A DNA stretch of 64,000 nucleotides from Semisulcospira habei (taxonomy: Eukaryota > Mollusca > Gastropoda > Semisulcospiridae): assembly GCA_036245525.1 (NCBI GenBank), contig BTPG01000005.1, positions 213,209,045-213,273,044 on the forward strand, in the 5' to 3' direction. The notes beneath the pieces were generated by a model, which saw only the letters and a list, made by a program, of their open reading frames with translations, was not told the DNA's origin and ran no database searches. Position numbers and translations under genes: made by a program. How positions within the stretch are numbered: position 1 is the stretch's first letter; each line of letters begins with the position of its first letter. Positions 52,419 through 63,678 of this stretch are shown here, in pieces.

Positions 52419-52765
52419 AGCAACGGTCCTCCGGCCACACCACCCGCCTCCTCCACCACCAACCACCCGGCCCCGGCAAGAACATCAGCCACGGCGCAAC
52501 GGAGCGGCAGACAGCGAGACAAGGGGCCTAGTTAGAAATAACGCAGCCCGAAACCACCTCATTAACCCCATCGAACTATTCACGAAAAGCAAACACAACA
52601 AGAGCCTGTACTCATTTAACCTTTCCAACGAAAGATGGGACAAAAACGAACAGACCCAACCAAAGTCAAACACAGGTTATGATAACCCAACACAGTCTAA
52701 CACGTTGCAAAACAAAAACAACGAAAAACAGTGCGACTAGCAACCCCCCCCCCCCCCCCAACTAA

Positions 52766-53054
52766 ATGAACTGAAAAACAAAAAAGTGACACCAACGAAT
52801 AGAAATCCACAGAACAAGTCACAACAAAAAGAAAAGTTCGGTGTTAATCACCATTGTGGTTAGGTGGGTCCGCTGACGAGAGCAGTACCTAGCTTATTGC
52901 AAGCAAAAATGTGCTCGAAATACGCAATGGAAACAGTGACAAAACAAAATCTAAACCTGTGTCATGAAACATTGTGTATACAGCCAAGCCAGAATAAACA
53001 GGCTACTGAACGCGTTGTTTGGTGTGCTATGTCGAGCACCATTTCATACACACA
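52766..53054 (+). repeat. R repeat, copy 2
   Basis: Full-length ~290 bp copy: from AATGAACTGAAAAAC through GGTGGGTCCGCTGACGAGAG to CATTTCATACACAC. Confidence 0.85.
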
Positions 53055-53430
53055 TTTCTGCAGGGGCATTTGGACATCTATGCCTCCTTCCGCAGAGACC
53101 CGTGTGTTTGTATGCCTTTGATGCAATTGGTCCCTTTGTCTTTGCAGGGAAACCGTTCATGCATGTGTATTTCTTGTTTCTTTTTTCTGCAGGGACACTA
53201 TGAACATCTGTGCCTCCTCCGGCGGGGACCCGGGTGCATCGATGCCTAGTCTTTTGGCGGAGAATCTGATGCATGTGAATTTTCCTTTCTCTGCAGGGAC
53301 ACATGGGAAGTGACGACTCTTCCCTCAGGGCCACACTCTCATCCATACCTCTTCTTTTGTCTCTGCAGGGCCACATGTGCATTGCTGTTTATTGTTTCTG
53401 CAGAGATACATGTACAGGGCCCGGAATGTA
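53055..53430 (+). repeat. CTGCAGGGACAC array 1
   Basis: Irregular units of ~50-70 bp: (T)TTCTGCAGGGACAC...CATCTATGCCTCC...GGGACCC. At least five occurrences. Resembles repeated 3' splice sites (TTTNTGCAG) but with no consistent frame. Confidence 0.75.
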
Positions 53431-53439
53431 CGGAATCAG

Positions 53440-53650
53440 CCCCGGTCGCGCGGTGCCGACGGCCCCGGCTGCGCGGGGCGCGGAAAAGTGGCGGAAACCA
53501 ACCAAATCTCGCCAGAGTATTTTAGCGCAAAACCACAGCGCAAAGGCAAACAAGCCGACCTAAGAAACCTCCGAAACACGAGGGGAAACAACAATCCCAG
53601 GCCAGAATCCGCAACATCGGAAAAAGCCAAAAAGAGTCTGTCAAGACGCA
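53440..53650. repeat. CG-rich block plus GCGCAAAGGC module
   Basis: GGCCCCGGCTGCGCGGGGCG, then AAATCTCGCCAG, then GCGCAAAGGCAAACAAGCC and ATCCCAGGCCAGAATCCGC. Counterparts at 48620-48760 and 54950-55060. Confidence 0.75.
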
Positions 53651-53998
53651 TTTAACAAGCACCAGCAACAATGGTCACTGATTAACGGTCACTCGGGACC
53701 TCGCGACTGGAAAAAAAACGGAATACCGTTTGCGCACGAGTTTTAGTCTAACGCCCAGTCTTAACACTGTACCAAGGCAAAACAAGCCATCCTCGGAAAC
53801 CAACACGCAATGAAACACATAAAACTCGACAACAAAAGCGAGGAAAGGAAACAGCAGGGTAAAACAAGACCTAACGCTCAACCCTCAAGTGTTTTAGGCA
53901 TTTTTTCGGTTTTTAAATAAAACCAACAAAACGTGCCAGGCATTTTTCGGTTTTTAAATAAAACCAACAAAACGTGCCACTAGCACCCCCAACAACGC

Positions 53999-54180
53999 AA
54001 TGAATCGAAAAACACAAGAAAGAGTGACACTAACAAATAGAAATCCACGGTTCGGTGTATATCACCAATGTGGTCAGGTTGGTCCGTTGACAAGAACAGT
54101 ACCTGGCTTGGTGCCAGAAAAATTGTTGGTGACAAAACAAAATCTAGACCGATGTCATAAAACTTTGTGTATAACAGGTT
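53999..54180 (+). repeat. R repeat, copy 3 (truncated)
   Basis: AATGAATCGAAAAACACAAG to the TTTGTGTATAACAGG part; the last ~90 bp are missing. Preceded by two copies of GCATTTTTCGGTTTTTAAAT (53897 and 53940). Confidence 0.8.
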
Positions 54181-54449
54181 GAGTCACACAACAATTACTC
54201 CCTCACCAACAAATAAAACAAACACGAAAACTGAACACAAGGGCACAACAAGCCTGGACATCACCTCTGAACGAGGAGGGGAAAAAAAACCAACAAACAG
54301 TACATAAACAATGGCGTGTGCCGAAAATGGTGGCACGCACGTGCACGTGAGTGCCATCTCAGGCCCAGCTTTGGGCTTGCAACGTGAACATGCTAACAGC
54401 CACCCGAAGACCGATCACCACATGATGTATGTAATTTTTCTGCTTTCCT

Positions 54450-54920
54450 CTTTTCTGCAGGAACACATGAATATCTCTGCCTCTCTCCGCAGGGACCCGT
54501 GATGATCATCTATACCATTGATGTATGTCTCTCTTATTTCTTAGTTTCTGCAGGGACACCTCTACGCCTCGTGTCTCGGCAGGGACCCATATGCATGTGT
54601 GTTTCTCTTTTGTCTGCAGGAACACGTGAACATCTACGCCTGCTTCCGCAAGTACTACCCCTGTGCATCTATGCCTTGTTTCTGCTTGTGTTTTTTTTGT
54701 TTTTTTTCGCCTGCAGGGACACGTTAACATCCCTGCTTTTTCCCTCAGGTACCCCGGTGCATCTATGTTTATGTCTGCAGGGACCACTAAACGTATGTTT
54801 CCCTCTTGTTTCTGTAGGTACACTGGAGCAGTTAGGCCTCTTCCTGAAGGGACACACTCGCATTCATGTTTTATTGTCATATGCATTTATGTTCATTATC
54901 TTTGCAGGGAGACATGTACA
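54450..54920 (+). repeat. CTGCAGGGACAC array 2
   Basis: Same unit type as 53055-53430, about seven to eight irregular copies (near 54456, 54546, 54617, 54712, 54775, 54905). Confidence 0.75.
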
Positions 54921-54941
54921 CCAGCCCTGGCGCACGGTGCC

Positions 54942-54967
54942 CGGGGGGGGGGGGGGGGGGGGGGGGC
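54942..54967. repeat. G-tract
   Basis: About 25 consecutive G residues within the CG-rich block; could form a G-quadruplex. Its length is likely to be poorly sequenced. Confidence 0.85.
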
Positions 54968-55269
54968 GAAGCCGGCCCCGGCCGCGCGGGGCGCGAAATA
55001 GTGGGGGGAACCCACCAATCATCGAACACCAACCACAAATCTCGCCAGTGTTTCACACTGGGCCATGCAACGGATATAAAGTAGCGACCCACCGCGTGCA
55101 AATACATCAAAATAAATAGGGCTCCCAGGGAGGTTTAGCATCCTTCGTCCATGCATTCCCTGGGCAATGGAGGGTACAACACCCCCCCCCCCCCTCCAGA
55201 GAAAAACATGAACACATAGGGGGGTTAGTAAAAATCAACCCCCCTCAAACAAAGAGGGTAATGGCAGGC

Positions 55270-55796
55270 GGGGCCTAAAAGAACTGGGCCTTGGACTTTG
55301 ACCAACAAAGGAGAGAGAAGGAAGGCGACACCACCAACCAGGCAAGACCGGGACCCGGGCACCCACGGGAACACGGGCTGTCCCCAACGACCCAACCGCC
55401 TACGGCGCGGACAGCCATGATGAAGGAGTGATGCGCGTACATCAGCGACAGACAGTCAAAATAGACCCCCTCCCCCCCCCCCACCCCGCGCCCCACCCCC
55501 GTGGACGAAATCAGCGATAGCTGGAAGTCCTGATCCTTTTTAAAATAGCATAGCATAGCGTGCAAATAAACACTTCAGCGCTCAACCACAGCGCAAAGGC
55601 AAACAAGCCGCCCTCCAACAAAAAGTGCCACGGGCAAAGGCAAACAAGCCGCCCTAAGAAACCAACATGCAATGAAACAAGACTCGACAACAAAAACGAG
55701 GAAGGGAAACAGCAGGGTAAAACAAAACCTAATGTTTAACCCTCAAATGCTAGGTGCATCTCTCTTGCTTTTGTATTCAACAATTAGTGCCATGAG
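55270..55796. repeat. Decayed tail of a third proline-rich unit
   Basis: CAGCGACAGACAGTCA, a C-tract and GGACGAAATCAGCGATAGCT (55453-55522) match the region after copy 1 (50885-50960). No open frame remains. Followed by two GGCAAACAAGCCGCCCT modules. Confidence 0.6.
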
Positions 55797-55810
55797 CACC
55801 CCCAACAACG

Positions 55811-56103
55811 CAATGAATCAAAAACAACAAAGAGTGACATTAACAAAATAGAAATCCACAGAAAGGTCACAACAAAAGAAAGGTTTGGTGTATATCACCA
55901 TTGTGGTCAGGTGGGTCCGCTGACGAGAACAGTACCTGGTTTGTTACAAGCAAAAATGTGTTCGAAATTCGCAAAGGGAATGAGTGACAAAACAAAATCT
56001 AGACCTGTGTCATAAAACCTTGTGTATACGGGCAAGCCAGAATAAACAGGCTACCGAACACGTTGGTTGGTGTGCGATGTCGAGCACCATTTCATACACA
56101 CGT
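55811..56103 (+). repeat. R repeat, copy 4, at the junction with the Polinton
   Basis: AATGAATCAAAAACAACAAA to CATTTCATACACAC at 56103; Polinton sequence resumes directly after it. The R end is therefore the right boundary of the inserted DNA. Confidence 0.85.
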
Positions 56104-56106
56104 CAG

Positions 56107-56321
56107 CAAGGATATATGTGTCATATAATCTGACTTTAGAATTATTTGAAGAGCTACCATTTGTAGAGTACATGCCTGTTGATCTTAGGACTTGTACCTC
56201 TGAAGTAGATGGCTTGAGCTGGTTTGAGTCAGTGTGTGAACAAATATTCAGGCAACTATGCAAACTGAATTTGATTATTGCAGGGATTACAGTCAATAAA
56301 GTGGTATTACACAAGGTGTGA
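56107..56321 (+). pseudogene. Small unknown gene of the older element, 3' part
   Basis: Diverged counterpart of the C-terminal ~75 residues of the 36148-36543 product (ARIYVSYNLTLELFEELPFV; ESVCEQIFRQL; ITVNKVVLH). The 5' part was lost with the ATPase end at the insertion. Confidence 0.65.
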
Positions 56322-56364
56322 CAGCGGTAATTTTTTTATTTATTATTTTGTCCATCAAATAAAA

Positions 56365-59300
56365 ATGACGGACAATACACAAAGCCCATCAGGCTCAAGC
56401 TTAAGAAACGTGTTTCACACAACAGACTTGCTTATATCAAATAGTAATAATGTCTATGAATCGATAGAAAACTCTTTTTCTGTCATACAAGATAATCTTC
56501 TTACAGGCAGTGTAAAGATTCAGGTTGTAGCCAAAATAGAATTCAGCAGAGTGGACGGTGAAGTGATTGTATCTTATATATGGACAAGACAACACACAGT
56601 TAACACAAGAAGGGAATTGGAAAACGTGTTTAGAGACAGACTGTTGCCTGACTTTCTCCAAGCAATTGACAAAACTAGAATGAAGGGGTCTGGTTGGCAC
56701 GACGGTCATGTGCATGAACTACAACTAAAACAGTCAAGGTATCATCCTATATTAGGAAATCATGGACACCACTGCCAACAGAGGTCGCAAACAAAAAGGC
56801 TGCCGTTAATATTCAGAACAATGGCCACTATTGTTTCATGTGGTGTGTGCTTGCTAAACTACACTTTGTAAAAACAAAACCTGATCGCTTGTCTAACTAT
56901 GCCAAATTTGTAAATGAACTCAACTTCAGTGGTATAGATTTCCCTGTTAAAATAGAAGACATAGATTTGTTTGAAAAACTAAATCCTGGTATATCTGTGA
57001 ATGTGTATGTGTGGGATAATGCGTCTGTTGACAAGTTACAATCCATTAGAGTATCACCACTTGCTCCAACCTATGGACAGCCAGAAAACAAACATATTGA
57101 CATGTTGCTAATAGGAGATAATGATAACTTTCACTACATAATTATCAGGAGTATGTCACGTCTAATTCATATACATGTATCAAAACACAATGGTAAACAG
57201 GAAGTGTGTAAAAGATGTTTACAAAGATTTTCTTCTATTGCAGTGGCACGCAAGCATGTTTTGCACTGTAGGTCAGCTGATGACATTCAAACTGTACTTA
57301 AGTATCCAGAACCTGGTAGTCAAGTATATTTCAAGAACTATGGAAATTAGCAAAAGCTGCCGTTTGTAGTGTATGCTGATTTTGAATCATTGGTTGTACC
57401 ATATGAAGGTCCTGTACCAGAGTCATTACCAAAGACTATAAAACTAAGTGACCAAGTGGTGTGATCTTTCGGATACATTATTGTTAGGTCAGACGGTGTG
57501 CATTCATAGCCTGTTATCTACAGGGGGAAATGCAGCATGTCTGTTTTTAACAGAAATGAGACATCTGTATAGTCGGGTAGTTCATTATCTCACAACATGT
57601 CAGATGCCTTTAATGATGACAGAAGAAGACAAACTAAATTTTGATACAGCTGTGAGTGTTGGATTTGTGAACAACCTCTGGGAGATGATAAAGATCGTGA
57701 CAATGATCACATAACTGGATGCTATAGAGGTGCTGCACATAACAAATGAAACTTGTTATTAAAAACAGATCCTAAGACATACAAGTTACCAATCTTTTTT
57801 CACAATCTCAAAGGATATGATTCACACATTATCATGCGTGCTGTAGATGAGTCTTACAAAAACATTAATTGTATTGCACAGACAACTGATAAATACTTAA
57901 CTTTTAGGTTGGACAAATTAGCATTTTATGACTCGATGCAACATTTGTCTTCAAGTCTTGCTAGTCTTGCAGAAGGTTTGATTGAGTATCCAATAACAAG
58001 TAAATATTTTGAGCCAGACTTGATCAAGAAAGGTGTGTATCCGTATGTGTACATCAGTGACTGGGTTGTGTTTGAGGAAAGGAGACTGTCACGAAAAGAG
58101 AAATTTTATTCTACACTAAATGGTGAAGGTATTTCTGACTCTGATTACCAACACGCACTTGATGCGTGGGGTAAATTAGGGTGTCAGACGATTGGTGACT
58201 ACCATGACCAGTACTTGAAAGCTGACGTTTGCTTGCTAGCAGACGTATTTGAAAGTTATCGTGAAAAGGCTTTGTTACACTACAGTCTTGAACCTGCTTG
58301 CTACATAACTAGTCCTGGCATGACATGAGATGCATTTTTGAAATCTAGTAAAATATTTATAGACCTGTTGTCTGATCATACGATGGGTGAAATGGTGGAA
58401 CGTGGATTGAGGGGTGGCATTAGTATGGCATCAAATAATTATTCCAAAGCAAATAATAAAAATCTTATTGACTTTGACCCCTCAAGGTCATCTAATTATA
58501 TCCTGTACATGGACGCATGTAACTTGTATGGGTTCGCAATGACCGAATTATTGCCCTTTAAAAACCTTTGTCTGTTTGATTTGTCACAGTATGACATAAC
58601 AGAGTTAACAAACAATATTATGAATCTTGACCGAAATGATCCAAAGGGTTGGATCTTTGAAGTAGACTTGGAGTATCCACACCACCTACATGATTACCAC
58701 AATGATTATCCCTTAGCTGTTGAGAAAATGAGTTTGACGGGGAAAAAAGAAGACATGAAACTTGTGCCAAATCTGAATGACAAATTAAATTACGTATGTC
58801 ACTATCGCTTGTTGCAGTTTTACATCAGACATGGGTTAGTACTAAAGAAAGTTCACAGAGGCATTCAATTTGATCAAAGTGCTTTCATGAAAGATTACAT
58901 AATGAAGAACACAACATTGCATGCCAGAGACGGCAACACTACATTTGACAAAGACTTCTTTAAGCTTATGAACAATGCCTGTTTTGGCAAGACGATGGAA
59001 AATCCTCATCACCGCAAAGATGTGAGACTAGTCACAACTGAATCGGGTGCAATTAAACTTACAGGTAAGCCACAGTATACAGGGTATAAAGAGTTTCATT
59101 CTTCATTGTATGCAGTGTCACTCAAAAAAAAAAAAAAAAAAAAAAAGATTGTTAAACTGGACAACCCAGTATTCATTGGTATGGCAATTCTTGAGTTATC
59201 AAAACTGTTGATGCTTGAATTTTATTATGATTACTTCAAACCGAAGTATGCTGAGTGTCGTCTGCTATACACTGACACTGACTCTATGATTATAGATGTT

Positions 59301-59806
59301 CCTACTGAAGACTTTTATCAAGATATGAAAACAGAACTATACATGTATTACACGTCTGACTACCCTAAGGATCACCCGCTGTACAGCACACAAAACAAGA
59401 AAGTGCCTGACAAGTTTAAGGATGAACTGAATGGTGTGCCGATAGTTGAGTACGTTGGACTGAGATCAAAAATGTATTTTATACTGCATCAAAAGGGAAG
59501 TTAGTCAAAAGCAAAAGGTATAAAAATTAAGCGATTAAAAATAAAGACATTCGTCATGAACATTATAAACAAGTATTAGATTTAGCATTAATGCCTGATT
59601 ATCCAAGCAAGTCACTGAGGCCAAATAGACACAATATTGAAATGATCCAAACAAATAAGAAATCACTGGCAGTAGGGGACACAAAACGTGTGTTTCACAG
59701 TAAGGAAAAGGCTTATGCGCCTGGGCATTACAGGCTCAAGTTATCTGATGATATTTGTGACGAGCTCATTGACGAACTGATTGATGAAATGGTCAAAAGT
59801 GAGTAA
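56365..59806 (+). pseudogene. Family B DNA polymerase of the older element, heavily decayed
   Basis: ATG 56365. Same domain order as the young copy. Lesions: frameshift near 56755; stops at 57348, about 57462 and 57507; frameshift near 57525; further stops in the endonuclease VII-like part (57747) and at 58326; a 22-base A-run in the coding region (59125-59147); TAG at 59502; frameshift near 59530. The motif A region (YILYMDACNLYGF), motif B (LMNNACFGK) and motif C (YTDTDS) remain readable. It is not functional. Confidence 0.9.
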
Positions 59807-59908
59807 CAGTGTCTGGGGGGATAATCTGTAATTCTTCTCTGACAAATGCCCTCTGTGGTGCAGGCTCATATAGGTAATATATTGTTGCGTCAGCACCAGG
59901 ACTATTTT

Positions 59909-60764
59909 TTATATATTATGTACGGTCGTGGACCAGATGGGGTCTGTTGCTCTACGCTTCACGTCATTCTCAGACTCACCTGGCTGATATAAATATCTTA
60001 CCTGTTTTGTAAATAAACTTGTGTCTGGAGGTGGTGCTGTTGATGTTGACCCTGACAGTACTGTTTTCAATTTAATAGCATCTGCTGGTTTTACATGGCC
60101 TTTGTTATTCATTGCTTTTATCACATGTGGTAATCTTTTAACCCACTCAGTGTTACAGGTGTCATGCATGAGTTCCTTAGAATACTGTTAACTGAAAAGT
60201 CTTTCTGATAACTGTTTGTTAAAATTCTCTACAATAGCCTGCGATCTGTGCACGCCTGGAATGCCACGTCTGACTATTACGCCGTGCTTTGCAAATAACT
60301 GATTAACTGCGCCTTTCAATTCAGATCCATCATCAACTTGTACGAGTATAGGAAATTGTAAAGGGCCTCGGCTATATATTTTTGTTAAAGCAGTTGCAAA
60401 CTGTGGTAGCAGTTTTGTCAGATATTGGTTCAGCATCCTTGTACCTTGAAGCTATGTCAACTACAGTCAGTGCGTATTTGTATCATTTTTTTCCTATTGT
60501 ATCATGTGGCAGAAACAGGAGGTCAGTTTGGTGCGTGTCATTTAGGGTAGTGTTTTCAAAATGAGGTCTTGTTATTTTTATTGGAGCAGGTAAATATATC
60601 TGCCAAATTGCCTGTCTCTGTAACCATTGTTTGACTTGATTGAGTGTTATATCTCTGCCCACAGCGGCATGTAATTTCTGAATAGCAGTTGCTCCTTTCC
60701 AGTACCCAATTGGAGAGTAATATATTTTCAATAGTTTATTTTCGACGTTCATTTCTTCTAGCAA
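59909..60764 (-). pseudogene. Integrase of the older element, broken
   Basis: Three pieces: 60764-60483 (first Asp region, THQTDLLFLP), 60436-60188 (VQVDDGSELKG, SQAIVENFNK) and 60169-59909 (C-terminal). A stop after 60483, a deletion near 60400 and a stop at 60187 break it. The Phe of the DGSEF motif is Leu here. Confidence 0.88.
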
Positions 60765-61170
60765 TATAAAGTCCAGTAAAAAATATGAATGTCATTCCCA
60801 CTAGAACAAAGATTATTTCCCCGTTTCTTTGTTGTGTGCTTGGTTGGTAATAGTCACTTAGTTTCGGCTTTGGGGTAGTCATGTCATTACCAGTGACAAG
60901 AAAATACTCACGAATTGCGTCGTCCGTATTTGAAAACGTATGCTGTGCGTGACCTTCATGCCTCAGTTTTTCATTGATAAAATCAAGTTTCTCAATTCAT
61001 TGCTTTTCATAATCCTGCTGCGCTTGGGCAAGTTTTTCAGATGCTTGGTTGTGACGTTTTAATTCTTCTGCTGATTCCTCTCTACCTACTTTTGAAAAGA
61101 GATAATTTGACCCACTGAATGCAAGTGCATTGACCATGGCCCCTCCAATTATTACTGCTAAAATCGCCAT
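60736..61170 (-). pseudogene. 143-residue membrane/coiled-coil gene, older copy a
   Basis: ATG 61170 (ILAVIIGGAMVNALALSG). One in-frame TGA in the coiled coil (about 61000). The end overlaps the integrase start as in the young element. Confidence 0.78.
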
Positions 61171-61181
61171 ACTTATTTTAT

Positions 61182-61412
61182 TTAGATAGGAACATTTTCG
61201 GGAATAATTCCCTGCTTGACAAAAAAGTATTTCATTGCAATTGACACAGTAATAACAGCAATAAGCTTTGCACTGTCTTCCAGATCCAATCTACTCAAGT
61301 CTGCAGATTTCATTTTGAGTAGACTTTTTCCCAGCATAGAGTAAGCTACTGCTAGTCCGCTGATCATTGCAGAATGATAAACAAGATTGATCAAATTTTT
61401 GGATTCGCTCAT
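61182..61412 (-). CDS. 76-residue small membrane protein, older copy a
   Basis: Intact; ATG 61412 (MSESKNLINLVYHSAMISGL), end KQGIIPENVPI. Preceded by TTGCATAAGAAA. Part of a 916 bp internal duplication (see 62098). Confidence 0.75.
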   Translation of the reverse strand: MSESKNLINLVYHSAMISGLAVAYSMLGKSLLKMKSADLSRLDLEDSAKLIAVITVSIAMKYFFVKQGIIPENVPI

Positions 61413-61447
61413 TTTCTTATGCAATAAAAATTAAAATAAAACATTAA

Positions 61448-62086
61448 TCACTGCATATGAAATGGGTCAACGGCTTTGGATGTTACTGGTATTGTGGAGA
61501 CTTCAGGTTTTGTTTTTGGAGTGTCTAATAGTTTGGTCACTGTATGAGTCTGTGGTTTGTACTTTTTGTATAATTGGTAAGCTACGTAACCAAATCCGAC
61601 AACAAATCCGACAAATATATATCTTGTTGTTCCAGGTTCAGGGTTAGACTTAGTTGTTTGTTTCTCACTTTGATGTGGGTGTGACACCGAAGGGGCTGTC
61701 TGTAATGTCTCTGACGTCAGCACCGGTGCCGGGTGGTCAGTTACATGTGCTGTACTTGGTTTGTAATAGTCACTTAGCTTCAGTTTTGGAATGGTTATGT
61801 CTTCACCCATGATGAGAAAATATTCACGGATTGCGTCATTGGTATTAGAAAATGTATGTTGTACGTGACCTTCAAGCCTCAGTTTTTCATTGATAAAATC
61901 AAGTTTCTCTATTCTATTCTTTTCATAATCCTGCTGCGCTTGAGCGAGTTTTTCAGATGCCTCATTGTGGCGCTTTGTTTCTTCTGCTGATTCCTCTCTA
62001 CCTACTTTTGAAAAGAGATAATTTGACCCACTTAATGCAAGTGCATTAACCATGGCCCCTCCAATTATTACTGCTAAAGTCACCAT
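61448..62086 (-). CDS. Fusion of the 143- and 137-residue proteins
   Basis: 212 residues. Residues 1 to ~113 are the 143-type protein (MVTLAVIIGGAMVNALALSG to PKLKLSDYYKPST equivalent, lacking its C-terminal membrane segment); the rest is the 137-type protein (Thr/Pro stretch, membrane segment YIFVGFVVGFGYVAYQLYKK, end AVDPFHMQ). The join is the breakpoint of the 916 bp duplication. The frame is intact. Probably an accident of recombination, though the product would keep one N-terminal and one C-terminal membrane segment. Confidence 0.78.
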   Translation of the reverse strand: MVTLAVIIGGAMVNALALSGSNYLFSKVGREESAEETKRHNEASEKLAQAQQDYEKNRIEKLDFINEKLRLEGHVQHTFSNTNDAIREYFLIMGEDITIPKLKLSDYYKPSTAHVTDHPAPVLTSETLQTAPSVSHPHQSEKQTTKSNPEPGTTRYIFVGFVVGFGYVAYQLYKKYKPQTHTVTKLLDTPKTKPEVSTIPVTSKAVDPFHMQ

Positions 62087-62097
62087 ACTTATTTTAT

Positions 62098-62328
62098 TTA
62101 CATAGAAACATTTTCTGGAATAATTCCTTGCTTGATGAGAAAGTCTTTCATCGCAATTGATGCTGTTACAACTACAATTAGCTTTGCACTGTCTTCAAAA
62201 TCTAATCTACTGAGGTCTGCAGATTTCGTTTTGAGTAGACTTTTACCCAGAATAGAGTAAGCTACTGCTAGACCGCTTATTACAGCAGAGTGATAGACAA
62301 GGTTCATTATGTTCTTTGTGTCGCTCAT
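62098..62328 (-). CDS. 76-residue small membrane protein, older copy b
   Basis: Intact; ATG 62328 (MSDTKNIMNLVYHSAVISGL), end KQGIIPENVSM. It is closer to the young protein than copy a is, by eye. Confidence 0.75.
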   Translation of the reverse strand: MSDTKNIMNLVYHSAVISGLAVAYSILGKSLLKTKSADLSRLDFEDSAKLIVVVTASIAMKDFLIKQGIIPENVSM

Positions 62329-62359
62329 TTTCTTAGGCAATAAAAATTAAAATAATATT

Positions 62360-62864
62360 TTATTCACTGCATATGAAATGGGTCAACGTTTTGCATGATA
62401 CTGGTAATGTGGCGACTTCTGGTTTTGTTTTTGGAGTGTTTGATTTTTTGGACACTGTACGAGTCTGTGGTTTGTACTTTTTGTATAATTGGTAACCTAC
62501 ATAACCAAATCCGACAACAAATCCAGCAACTATATATTTTGTTGTTTCAGGTTCAGGGTTAGACTTAGTTGTTAGTCTTTCACTTTGTTGTGGGTGTAAC
62601 AATCCTGACGGTCTTGGCGGTCCTGACGGTGTTGGTTCTGTTTGTAGTGACACCGGTGCTGACGGTGCTGACGGTCCTGATGGCGGGTCAGTTTCATGAG
62701 CCTTTTCTGTTTGTGCTTGAAGCTGTAATTTTTTTTTGTCTGTTATATTTGGCTAATCTTTTCCCAGCCTCTAGCCTTCCTGGACTTTTAGTCTTAGTCA
62801 CCGTTTGAACCTGTGTCAAGACAGGGCCGGGGTTCAGTTGTGGAGTCATCTGGGTCTCGTCCAT
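62360..62864 (-). pseudogene. 137-residue membrane protein gene, older copy, frameshifted
   Basis: ATG 62864; frame lost near 62740 in a T-run and again near the 3' end (the membrane segment YIVAGFVVGFGYVGYQLYKK is readable in 62653-62360). The middle carries a GTGCTGACGGTGCTGACGGT-like short repeat (62595-62685). Confidence 0.75.
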
Positions 62865-63321
62865 TTTCTTCTGCAGTAAAATTTATTTTCGAAAAATCGA
62901 TATGGCTCCCAGTGACAAGCAGGGTTACCACAGGTGCAAGGTAATTCCCAAACTTATAAAACATGACGCATGCTAATTTACCAAATGAACTTGAAACAAT
63001 AGGATTACTTTCAAGGTCGTGTGAAAGACTGTCAGTGTCTACAGGTAGAAAGTGACTCACTGCTTTTGTGTATAAATATACAAGTGATCGACTCAAATCA
63101 TGAGTCATTAGTGAAGCGATGTGATTTTCATATTTAGAATGAAGTTTGATTAGTTCATCATCTGTGAGTGATTCTATATCTTCTGTCATATATTGTTTTC
63201 CGAGATACGCCTTTGATTTACCTGACACAACTACAGAGAGAAGACGCTGTTTTTTCGAGTCTAAATCTTAGTTTTCTGCAGCATTGATATCATTTAGAAG
63301 AAGTAATTCGTCTTGGATCAT
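62794..63321 (-). pseudogene. Last gene of the older element
   Basis: ATG 63321; a TAG at about codon 18 (63268-63270), then open from 63228 to 62794 (GKSKAYLGKQYMTEDIESLT; FYKFGNYLAPVVTLLV). It gives the uninterrupted form of the gene split by a LINE in the young element. Confidence 0.8.
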
Positions 63322-63349
63322 TTTATAATAAAAATATTAATTTTAATGT

Positions 63350-63675
63350 CATTGATTTTGGAAATCTTTATTTTACCAAAAAGAAATAAAGGGAAACCAA
63401 GAAAAATGGATGGCGTGAAGGTGTGGAAGTTTGTGGGGCAAAAATTTGTAAAATTATGGGGTCTATAGAAATTGTCGAAATAATCTCTATCTTCCTTTCT
63501 CTAGCGAACCGATGCGAAGATCGCAGTAATGGCGCCACTGGTGCATTTAACCAAAGTACAGGGCGAGGTATACCAACTCAGTGCCAGTAACCTACCCATT
63601 AATTAAACTTAAGTTCTCACAAAAAGGAAATGGTTTTGTTCCTTTTTATTGTAGACCCAGTATAACCACAGGCCA
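63350..63675. other. No gene seen; the right TIR of the older element is not found
   Basis: After 63350 the sequence no longer matches the young element, and no inverse of the left terminal region is present. Confidence 0.5.
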
Positions 63676-63678
63676 TCA

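Larger units (their letters stand above)
47171..56103. mobile_element. ~8.9 kb unrelated insertion, unknown composite element
   Basis: It replaces about 470 bp of the older Polinton (equivalent to roughly 35810-36283 of the young one). It has a distinct composition (long C and G tracts, CpG-rich blocks), two tandem proline-rich genes and many direct-repeat modules in one orientation. No transposase, RT or integrase is visible, and no target duplication. Modules recur in the order R repeat, CTCACCAACAAA block, AGCCCAGCTTTG block, CTGCAGGGACAC array, CG-rich block, GCGCAAAGGCAAACAAGCC block, so it looks like several decayed units of one larger element. Confidence 0.6.
21400..63350. mobile_element. 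Older (host) Polinton/Maverick-like element, interrupted
   Basis: Gene order, read without the insertions, is the same as in the young element at 28794-44000. The left block holds genes 1-4 (21717-24988), the right block the rest of gene 4 to the last gene (44007-63321). It is broken by the nested element, by ~8.9 kb of unrelated DNA (47171-56103), and by many stops and frameshifts. The left terminal region (about 21400-21716) shares only inner words (GGTTAAATAG, CATGTCATCT, GAAGTGTA) with the young TIR. No matching right TIR is seen after 63350, so that end is probably lost. Both boundaries are approximate. Confidence 0.8.
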
